From Lentzea sp033794685 (GTDB lineage: Bacteria; Actinomycetota; Actinomycetes; Mycobacteriales; Pseudonocardiaceae): a DNA stretch of 64,000 bases. Shown piece after piece: positions 8,076 to 14,815 of the stretch. Where the stretch lies: the NCBI GenBank assembly GCA_033794685.1, contig JARAYZ010000002.1; one strand, given 5' to 3'. The notes under the pieces were generated by a model. It saw only the letters and a list, made by a program, of their open reading frames with translations, had not been told where the DNA came from and ran no database searches. The translations under genes and the position numbers were made by a program. The number at the start of each line of letters is the position of its first letter. Position 1 is the first letter of the stretch.

Positions 8076-8855
8076 TCAGACCACCGACCTGACCGTGCCC
8101 CCGTCGACCCGGATCGTCGCGCCGCTGACGTAGTCGGCGTACGGGCTCGCGAGGTAGGCCACCGCTCCGGCGATCTCCTCGGGACGGCCGAACCGGCCGA
8201 CGTCGTTGGGCACCAGCGCGGAGACGGCGTTGCGCTCGATCTCCTGCCAGGTCTCGCCCCACCCGTTGCCCGGCGCCTGCTTCGTCAGCCACGCCTCGAC
8301 CGAGTCGACCATGATCGCGCCGGGCGACACCACGTTCGACGTGACGCCGGTGTCCTTCAGTTCGCGCGCCAGCGACACCGCGAGGGTGTGCCGTGCCGCC
8401 AGCGTCGCGCTGTAGTGCGGCTGGACCGCGATCGGCTGGGAGCCGAGGCCGCCGCCGATCTGGATCACCCGGCCCCAGCCGCGGGCCCGCATGCCGGGCA
8501 CGAGGCGCTGGATCATCCGGACCGCCGAGATCACGTTGGCCTCGTAGATCTCCCGCCACTCCCGCGGCGCCGCGTCCTCCCAGCCGGTGTGGGCGTACCC
8601 GCCGGCGTTGTTGACCAGCACGTCGATCTCGCCGGCGACGGCGGCGACCGCGTCGGCACCGGCGTCGGTCGCGAGGTCGCCGATCGCCACCGCGGCGGCG
8701 CCGATGTCCGCCGCGACGGCCCGGGCGCGGGCCTCGTGCCGGCCGTGCACGACGACATCCGCTCCTTCGGCGGCGAGCAGTCGTGCGATCGCCTCGCCGA
8801 GGCCCGAGCTCGAGCCCGTGACCAGGGCTCGCTTGCCCTTCAGGTTCAGTTCCAC
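8076..8855 (-). CDS. SDR-family oxidoreductase
   Basis: A classical short-chain dehydrogenase/reductase: nucleotide motif GSSSGLGEA near residue 13, NNAGG near 86, catalytic Tyr in HYSATLAARHTLAVS, and the C-terminal RFGRPEEIAGAVAYLASPYA with VDGG. The active-site Lys of YxxxK is replaced: the Tyr is followed by SATLAAR, so Arg stands at or near the Lys position, which is unusual and could weaken activity. The GTG at 8855 is preferred because GGAG lies six bases upstream. It is divergent from a TetR gene with repeats between. Confidence 0.85.
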   Translation of the reverse strand: MELNLKGKRALVTGSSSGLGEAIARLLAAEGADVVVHGRHEARARAVAADIGAAAVAIGDLATDAGADAVAAVAGEIDVLVNNAGGYAHTGWEDAAPREWREIYEANVISAVRMIQRLVPGMRARGWGRVIQIGGGLGSQPIAVQPHYSATLAARHTLAVSLARELKDTGVTSNVVSPGAIMVDSVEAWLTKQAPGNGWGETWQEIERNAVSALVPNDVGRFGRPEEIAGAVAYLASPYADYVSGATIRVDGGTVRSVV

Positions 8856-8870
8856 CACGTTCTCCACATG

Positions 8871-8912
8871 TCTACAGTCGTATACTTCACTTCGAAGTCT
8901 ACACTCGTATAC
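8871..8912. promoter_or_regulatory. Duplicated TCTACASTCGTATAC element with central ACTTCGAAGT palindrome, probable TetR operator
   Basis: Two 15-base direct repeats, TCTACAGTCGTATAC (8871-8885) and TCTACACTCGTATAC (8898-8912), are separated by 12 bases that, with the first base of the second copy, include the perfect palindrome ACTTCGAAGT (8889-8898). The second copy ends directly before the ATG of the TetR gene, so binding would block its transcription. The arrangement serves both divergent genes. Confidence 0.75.
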
Positions 8913-9473
8913 ATGAGTTCCGCACACCGCCGAGATGCCACCGCCACCCGAGCCGCGATCCTGCGAGCCGGCGTCGAGGCGTTCACCCGGTTCGGCTTCG
9001 ACGGGGTCGGGGTCCGCGAGATCGCCCAGGCGGCCGGGGTCAGCGCGATGCTGGTCAACCGCTACTTCGGCTCCAAGGAAGGGCTGTTCACCGAGGTCGT
9101 GGAGGTGTCGATGGCCGACCGCACGGTGCTCGGCGGTGACCCGGCGACCCTCGCCCGCGACATCGCCGCCGCACTGGTCCGCCGCACCTCACCCACCGCG
9201 GACGACCTCTCGCCGTTCCTGCTGATGCTCAGGTCGGCGGCCAACCCGCGCGCCGCCGAGATCCTGCGGGAGAACATCGAACGACACGTCGAGGCGCACC
9301 TGCACGAGGTGGCGCCGGAGACCCGCGGCACCGACCGCGCGGCCGTGGTGCTGTCGGTGATCGCGGGATTCTGGTTGCTGCGCAAGGTGATCGGCAGCAC
9401 CGCGTTGAACGCGACCGACGAGGAGACCCTCGAAAACACCCTGCGGCAGCTCTTCGAGGTGCTGCTCCCCTAG
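8913..9473 (+). CDS. TetR/AcrR-family transcriptional regulator
   Basis: The 186-residue protein has the canonical TetR N-terminal DNA-binding domain (TRAAILRAGVEAFTRFGFDG, then REIAQAAGVSAMLVNRYFGSKEGLF) and a C-terminal all-helical ligand domain. The ATG at 8913 follows directly on the operator-like repeat with no Shine-Dalgarno site, so a leaderless mRNA is likely. It diverges from one SDR gene and ends on the CTAG shared with the stop codon of a second SDR gene. Ligand unknown. Confidence 0.9.
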   Translation: MSSAHRRDATATRAAILRAGVEAFTRFGFDGVGVREIAQAAGVSAMLVNRYFGSKEGLFTEVVEVSMADRTVLGGDPATLARDIAAALVRRTSPTADDLSPFLLMLRSAANPRAAEILRENIERHVEAHLHEVAPETRGTDRAAVVLSVIAGFWLLRKVIGSTALNATDEETLENTLRQLFEVLLP

Positions 9474-10270
9474 ACCGCGACCTTGGTGGAGCCGGCGTCG
9501 ACGGACCAGTTCGACCCCATCACGCTCGGCATCGTCGGCGACGACAGCAGCAGCACCGCGCGGGCGATCTCGTCCGGCTCGATCATCTGGCCGGTCAGCA
9601 TGCCCAGTTCCTTCGGCAGCCCGCCCAGCAACGTCGCGTGCTCGACACCGAAGGCTCCGGCCACCTGCGAGATGTAGCCGCCGTCGCCCGCGATGCTGAA
9701 CGTGCGGGTGAGCGACGGCGAGACGGCGTTGACCCGCACGCCCTCCGGCCCGACCCGCTCGGCCAGCGCCCTGGTGAACATGTTCAGCGAGGTCTTGGCC
9801 GCCGCGTAGGGCAGCGGAGTGGCGCCGGGGGCACCGATGCGCCGCGCGGTGTCGGAGCTGATGTTGACGATGGCACCGCGGGCCTCGAGCAGCGCCGGGA
9901 GCGCGGCTCGGGTGACGCGCACGGCGGAGTGCAGGTTCATCTCGAACACGTCGTGCCAGATCTCGTCGTCACCGTCCAGGACGTTGCCGATGGACCCCTC
10001 GGGCAACGTGCCGCCACCCGCGTTGTTGACCAGCACGTCGAGCCTCGAGTCGGCGGCGAGGACGGTCTCGACCATGCGCCGCGGCCCGTCGGGCGTGGAC
10101 AGGTCGGCGGCCACGAACGTCGCGCCGGTCGCTTCGAGTTCGGGCGTGCTGCGCCGCGACACCGCCGTGACCAGCGCTCCTTCGGCGCGGAAGGCCTGCA
10201 CGACCGCGAGGCCGATGCCCTTGCTGGCGCCCGTCACGAGCACGCGCTTGCCGGTGAGCTTCAGATCCAT
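9470..10270 (-). CDS. SDR-family oxidoreductase
   Basis: Classical SDR of 266 residues: GASKGIG cofactor motif near residue 13, NNAGGG near 85, catalytic Ser in NISSDTARR and YAAAK near 155 (Tyr and Lys both present), and VNAVSPS. It most resembles the many uncharacterised SDRs that use NAD(P)H on carbonyl substrates. ATG at 10270 is selected because AGGAG lies at good spacing, ahead of an in-frame GTG. It diverges from another TetR gene, separated by a long inverted repeat. Confidence 0.9.
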   Translation of the reverse strand: MDLKLTGKRVLVTGASKGIGLAVVQAFRAEGALVTAVSRRSTPELEATGATFVAADLSTPDGPRRMVETVLAADSRLDVLVNNAGGGTLPEGSIGNVLDGDDEIWHDVFEMNLHSAVRVTRAALPALLEARGAIVNISSDTARRIGAPGATPLPYAAAKTSLNMFTRALAERVGPEGVRVNAVSPSLTRTFSIAGDGGYISQVAGAFGVEHATLLGGLPKELGMLTGQMIEPDEIARAVLLLSSPTMPSVMGSNWSVDAGSTKVAV

Positions 10271-10319
10271 GGTTCCCACTCCTGCGGTTCGGCTTCAACT
10301 CCATAAATGCAACACCAGA

Positions 10320-10345
10320 GTCTCACTTGTGTCAACAAGCGAGAC
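10320..10345. promoter_or_regulatory. 26-bp inverted repeat GTCTCnCTTGT-N4-ACAAGnGAGAC, probable TetR operator
   Basis: Eleven-base arms match except for the non-complementary pair at position 6, and the spacer is 4 bases. It lies between the divergent SDR (start 10270) and TetR (start 10400) genes. Size and symmetry are typical of TetR-family operators. Confidence 0.8.
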
Positions 10346-10399
10346 CTTGCTGTCGCACTTATGCTGATCGTTAGGCTGGGTCACCACCCTGGAGGTCAG

Positions 10400-10999
10400 A
10401 TGAGCGCGCCCACCCCGCCCCGTCCCGTTCGCGCGGACGCCGAGCGCAACGTGGTGCGCATCCTGGAGGCCGCCAAGATCGTCCTGGCCGAGGATCCGAC
10501 CGCGTCGCTGGAACGGATCGCCGACGAGGCCGGGCTCGCCCGCGCCACCGTCCACCGCCGCTTCTCGTCCCGCAAAGCACTGCTGGACACGCTGTTCGCG
10601 CAGCTCGACGAGCAGTACCGGCGCGCGATGCGGGAGGCCAGGGTCGACACCTCTCCCCCGCTCATCGCCCTGCACCGCGTCACCGAGCTCGTCATCGAGA
10701 TCAAGTTCAGCCACCGGCTGATCGTCGACGTCGTGAACGGGACGAACTCGGGCCACGGGTTCCTCAGCGACGAGGTCCAGGACGGGGCGAAGCTGCTGTT
10801 CTCCCGCCTGCACGCCGCCGGCACCATCACCGCGGCGTGCCCGTCCTGGTGCCTGCGCGTCTACCTGGCGATCCTCGACGTGGTGCACCAGCTCCCGCCC
10901 GGCGCGCCGGAACTGGGCGACGGCGACGACACGGCCGCGCGCACCGACCTCCAGGTCTCGACGGTCCTGGGCGCGCTCGGCGGGCCCGGTCCTCAGTAG
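10400..10999 (+). CDS. TetR-family transcriptional regulator
   Basis: ATG at 10400 follows CTGGAGG and yields 199 residues. The DNA-binding domain is ERNVVRILEAAKIVLAEDPT then LERIADEAGLARATVHRRFS with the usual HTH spacing. The C-terminal half is helical with a small Cys-containing segment (AACPSWCLRVYLAILDVVHQ). It diverges from the SDR at 9470-10270, and the inverted repeat at 10320-10345 is its likely binding site. Confidence 0.88.
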   Translation: MSAPTPPRPVRADAERNVVRILEAAKIVLAEDPTASLERIADEAGLARATVHRRFSSRKALLDTLFAQLDEQYRRAMREARVDTSPPLIALHRVTELVIEIKFSHRLIVDVVNGTNSGHGFLSDEVQDGAKLLFSRLHAAGTITAACPSWCLRVYLAILDVVHQLPPGAPELGDGDDTAARTDLQVSTVLGALGGPGPQ

Positions 11000-11098
11000 A
11001 CGGGCCTCCGGAAAACCTCCGCGAAGTTTCTGTTATCCCCGGGCTCCCGGGACATCTCCTGGTCAGAAGAACCCTGACCGGCACGTGAGGTGTCCTGG

Positions 11099-11136
11099 TG
11101 ATCCGGCGCGACCACCGTCCTCACCGCGCCGGATCA
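11099..11136. terminator. Strong 12-bp hairpin between the TetR gene and the DUF1996 gene
   Basis: TGATCCGGCGCG pairs perfectly with CGCGCCGGATCA across a 14-base loop. It ends 20 bp before the DUF1996 start, so it is either a terminator for the upstream TetR gene or a structure in the DUF1996 leader. There is no clear T run. Confidence 0.55.
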
Positions 11137-11156
11137 CCCTGCCCGAAAGGATTTCA

Positions 11157-12203
11157 ATGCCCCTCGCCACCTCTTCGAAGCTGCGGCGGCGCGTGTGGAT
11201 CGCCGCCCTCGCCGTGGCGGGCGTCGCGGCGTCCGCGGTGACCGCGAACGCGATGTTCTTCACCCCGCCCGCGAAGCCCCAGGCGAGCCAGACCTCCTCA
11301 CCGGCGGCCACGTCCCCGTCGACCGGCACCGCGGGCACCACGACGCCCCCTCCGGCCGGCACGCCCGCCCCTCCCGCCCCTCCCGCCGAGACGACGAAGG
11401 CCGCCGCCGCTCCGACGAAGCCGCAGGAGCCGATCCCTCCGAACGCGGTGCGCGTCGCGGAGTTCGTCGCCGAGTGCCCTTTCACGCACCGGCTCCCGGA
11501 CGACCCGATCGTCCTGCCGAGCCTCCCCGGCGCCTCGCACATGCACAGCTTCTTCGGCAACGACTCCACGAACGCCCATTCGGACGTCACGAGCCTGAGC
11601 AAGGCCAAGAGCACGTGCAGCCCGAAGGTCGACCTCTCCTCGTACTGGGTGCCGACGTTCCTGGTCGACGGCCAGCCCGTCGAACCGACCGGCACGACGT
11701 TCTACTACCTCGGTGAAGGCGTGCGCGACGACGTCACCGCGCGCATCCAGCCGCTGCCGTACGGGCTGCGGATCGTCGCGGGCAACGCCAAGGCCACCGC
11801 GCCGGACGACAGCACGCGGTCGCGCTGGTCGTGCCTGCACGCGGGCCACGTCGGCTCGTCCAAGGACTTCGTGAACTGCCCGGCCGGCACGATGATCGAG
11901 TCCTATCTGGACTTCCCGCAGTGCTGGAACGGCAAGGACCTCGACTCCGCCGACCACAAGAGCCACATGGCGTACCCGGTCGCCGGTGACTGCCCCACGA
12001 CGCACCCCGTGCCCGTGCCGAAGCTGCGCCAGGTCCTGCGATACCCGGCGAGCGGTGACCCCGCCCGGTTCAAGCTGTCCTCCGGTCCCGGCTTCACGAT
12101 GCACGGCGACTTCTTCAACGTCTGGCCGGAAGCCGAGATGGCACAACGAGTCCGCGACTGCATCAACCGGATCGTCAAGTGCGGGCCGGACGGCCGCCCC
12201 TAG
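11157..12203 (+). CDS. Secreted DUF1996-domain protein
   Basis: The ATG at 11157 follows AAAGGA. Residues 1-35 form a signal or anchor segment (LRRRVWIAALAVAGVAASAV), followed by a Pro/Thr/Ala-rich linker to about residue 95. The rest is a DUF1996 domain: ECPFTHRLPDDPIVLP, GASHMHSFFGN (conserved His pair), SSYWVPTFL, WSCLHAGH and the C-terminal MHGDFFNVW. The domain is found in secreted fungal and actinobacterial proteins and its activity is not established; conserved His/Asp residues suggest metal or carbohydrate binding. The stop TAG overlaps the GTG of the following DUF305 gene (TAGTG), so the two are translationally coupled. Confidence 0.88.
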   Translation: MPLATSSKLRRRVWIAALAVAGVAASAVTANAMFFTPPAKPQASQTSSPAATSPSTGTAGTTTPPPAGTPAPPAPPAETTKAAAAPTKPQEPIPPNAVRVAEFVAECPFTHRLPDDPIVLPSLPGASHMHSFFGNDSTNAHSDVTSLSKAKSTCSPKVDLSSYWVPTFLVDGQPVEPTGTTFYYLGEGVRDDVTARIQPLPYGLRIVAGNAKATAPDDSTRSRWSCLHAGHVGSSKDFVNCPAGTMIESYLDFPQCWNGKDLDSADHKSHMAYPVAGDCPTTHPVPVPKLRQVLRYPASGDPARFKLSSGPGFTMHGDFFNVWPEAEMAQRVRDCINRIVKCGPDGRP

Positions 12204-12703
12204 TGCGAGCCCTCCTCTTCGCCGCCCTCCTGGTGGTGACGGGCTGCGCGGCGCCGGCTGACGCTCTGCCGGCGGAGCTCGGCCCGACCGACCAGGCGTT
12301 CGCGGACCTGGTGATCCCGCAGAACGAGTCCGCGCTCGCCGCCCTCGCCCTGACCGCGGACCGGCCTTCCGCACTGCGTCCGGTGGCCGCCCAGGTCGAG
12401 GCCCGCTACCGCGACGAACTGGCGCAGGTGCGGGCGTTGCTCGCGCGGACCGGCCGTCCGGAGAGCGACCAGCACGACGGGCACGACATGCCGGGCATGA
12501 TCACGGCCGCCGAACTGGCCGCGGTCGGGTACGCCCAGGGCCCTGAGTTCGACCAGCAGCTGAAGGTGTTGCTGCGCACGCAGTTCGAGGAAGCACGCAC
12601 CGTCGCGCGTGCGGAGACGGCCTCGGGCAAGAGCACACCCTTGCTGGAACTGAGCGCGCGCATCGACAGTTCGCGCGCGGAGTTCCTGGCGCTGCTCACA
12701 TGA
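12203..12703 (+). CDS. DUF305-family lipoprotein
   Basis: GTG at 12203 (one base overlap in TAGTG) gives the compact lipoprotein signal MRALLFAALLVVTGCA, with lipobox Cys at residue 14; an upstream GTG at 12179 is possible but less convincing. The domain has DQAFADLVIPQNESALAALA and a central His/Met stretch (DQHDGHDMPGMI) that resembles the metal-binding Met/His motif of DUF305 proteins, often linked with copper. The canonical HHxxAI opening motif is altered to PQNESAL, so metal binding may differ. Coupled to the DUF1996 gene. Confidence 0.8.
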   Translation: MRALLFAALLVVTGCAAPADALPAELGPTDQAFADLVIPQNESALAALALTADRPSALRPVAAQVEARYRDELAQVRALLARTGRPESDQHDGHDMPGMITAAELAAVGYAQGPEFDQQLKVLLRTQFEEARTVARAETASGKSTPLLELSARIDSSRAEFLALLT

Positions 12704-12707
12704 GCAC

Positions 12708-12749
12708 GACCGGTGCCGTCCCCGGAGAGTTCCGGAGACGGCACCGGTC
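12708..12749. terminator. Bidirectional terminator hairpin
   Basis: A perfect 13-bp stem (GACCGGTGCCGTC and its complement) with a 16-base loop lies between the convergent DUF305 and subtilase genes and can serve both. Confidence 0.75.
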
Positions 12750-12755
12750 GGCTAC

Positions 12756-14701
12756 CTACGACGCCAGCGGTTTGTCGCCCTGCACACCCCAGGCGACGCT
12801 GAACTGGTTGCGCACGAACCACTGCCCGGTCGACGGACGCCACACCGCGAGATCACCGACCCCGTCGGCGTTGTAGTCGCCGGGCACCGGGACGTCGCCC
12901 TGCTGACACCGCGAACGTGCCACTCGCCGGTCGACGGGCGCCACACCGCGAGGTCGAAGCCGCCGTCGCCCTGGTAGTCGGCGGGCACCGGCACGTCCCC
13001 GCTCTGTCCCCAGGGGACGGACACCACGACGCCGAACATCCCGATGTAGTGCCAGGTTCCGGTCGACGGACGCCACACGGCCGCCTGAGCCGCGCCGTCA
13101 CCGTCGAAGTCGAAGGGCAACGGGACGTCACCCTGCTGGCCCCACTGCTGCGTGAACTGACCGTGCACGAACCACTGCCCGGTCGACGGACGCCACACCG
13201 CGACGTCGGTGATCTGGTCACCGTTGAAGTCACCCGGCACCGGGATGTCGCCCGGCACGCCCCACGTGACGGTGAACTGGCCGTGCACGAACCACTGCCC
13301 CGTGGACGGACGCCACACCGCGACGTCGGACACGCCGTCGCCGTTGTAGTCGCCCGGCACCGGGACGTCGCCCTGCTGACCCCACTGGGTCGTGCTGACG
13401 TTGCGCACGAACCACTGACCGGTCGACGGACGCCACACGGTGGTGTCCGTGCGCTGGTCGTCGTTGTAGTCGCCGTCCGGCCCGCCGAAGGTGGAGCGCG
13501 AGTTGAGCAGCAGGTTCGGCGATCCGGACCCGGGGTTCACCACGACGTCCTTCCTGGACCCCACGAACGCCATGGCGAACCACACCGAGGTCGGCGAGGC
13601 GTTCGGGCTGCGCTGCAGTTGCAACGCGGCGACACCGGCGGCGTGCGGTGCGGCCATCGAGGTGCCGCTGAGCACCCTGGTCGCGGTGTCACTGCCGTTC
13701 GACGCCGACGTGATGTCGTCGCCGGGGGCGAAGAGGTCCACGCAGGTGCCGAAGTTGCTGCCACCGCTCACCCAGTCGGTCGGCCGCACGTCGTCGCGGT
13801 CCGTGGCACCGACGGTGATCGCGTTCGGCGTCCTGGCCGGTGAGGTCGTGCAGGCGTCGCGGTTCGAGTTGCCCGCGGCGACCGTGTACGTGATGCCCGT
13901 GGCGATCGATGCCTCGACCGCCGCGTCGAGCGCGGCGCTGGCACCCCCGCCGAGGCTCATGTTCGCCACGGCCGGGCGCACCGCGTTCTGCGTCACCCAG
14001 TCGACCCCGCTGACCACGCCGGTGGTGGTGCCGGAACCACTGCACGTGAGGACCTTGACCGCCACCAGCCGCACGGACTTCGCGACGCCGTGGGTCGTGC
14101 CGCCGATCGTGCCCGCCACGTGCGTGCCGTGGCCGTTGCAGTCGGTGTTGTTCCCGTCCCCCGAGGTGTTGGTGCCCCAGCTCGCACGGCCGCCGAAGTC
14201 GGTGTGCGTCGTGCGGATGCCGGAGTCGATCACGTACGCGCGCACGTTGCGCGCACCGGAACCGCTGGACACGTACTGACCGTTGGACCGGCCGGTGATC
14301 TGGTCGAGCCGGTCGAGACCCCACAGCGCCGGCGGCGTCGGCTGGGTCGTGTCCGCGGTGATCTCCGCGTCCTGTTCGACGTAGGCGACCCTCGGGTCCG
14401 CCGCGATCCGCCTGGCGGTCGTCTCGCCGGCGCCGAGGGAGAACCCGTGCAGCGCGTGCTGCCACGTCTCCCCGACCTCACCGCCACCGTTCTTGGTAAC
14501 GATGTCCGCCACGGTCTCGGTCGTGCGTGCCTTCTCCGTGGCGCCTTCCTTGAGCACCACGACATATCGGCCGTCGATGGTCTTCGCCCCCGTGCCGACG
14601 CGGATCTCCCCCTGAGCCGCCATCGCGGGCGTGCTCAGCCCCGCGGCGGCGATCGCCGCGACGACCAGGGTGAGCACCACCCGTCTTGATGAGTACGACA
14701 A
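12756..14701 (-). CDS. Secreted S8 (subtilisin-like) serine protease with C-terminal 40-residue repeats; frameshifted
   Basis: A signal peptide (RRVVLTLVVAAIAAAGLS) and an I9-type propeptide (IDGRYVVVLKEGA to about residue 110) precede a complete subtilase domain: Asp in AYVIDSGI, His in CNGHGTHVAG, oxyanion Asn in AAGNSN and Ser in SGTSMAAPHAAG, at about residues 160, 192 and 349. Six WRPSTGQWFV-type repeats follow, with GDYNGDG Ca-binding-like loops. Within the fifth repeat, near 12907, 19 bp are missing and the frame shifts; the last repeat and stop at 12756 are in the new frame. Unshifted reading would end at 12752 with unrelated sequence. TTG at 14701 has GGGGAGG six bases upstream; GTG at 14716 is the alternative. 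Confidence 0.85.
12765..13436 (-). repeat. Six tandem 120-bp repeats in the protease C-terminus, fifth copy shortened
   Basis: The WRPSTG codons recur with their Trp codon ending at 13435, 13315, 13195, 13075, 12943 and 12842. Spacings are 120, 120, 120, 132 and 101 bp. The first four are multiples of three; 101 is not, which places a 19-bp deletion relative to the 120-bp unit in the fifth copy. Confidence 0.9.
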
Positions 14702-14773
14702 TTCCGTCCTCCCCACGAAATCAGGTACTTCCCGCGGACATGTCCCCCGACGTCCGTGGCACGACGATGACTG

Positions 14774-14815
14774 CCGGAAACGGGTGGTGGTGAGGAAAAC
14801 CGCCGGAGTTTCCGG
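14774..14815. promoter_or_regulatory. Inverted repeat CCGGAAAC...GTTTCCGG overlapping the start of the XRE-ATPase gene
   Basis: Eight-base arms at 14774-14781 and 14808-14815 are separated by 26 bases; the second arm ends on the G of the GTG start. It could be an operator or a leader hairpin covering the ribosome site. Short arms and a long spacer keep confidence low. Confidence 0.35.
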
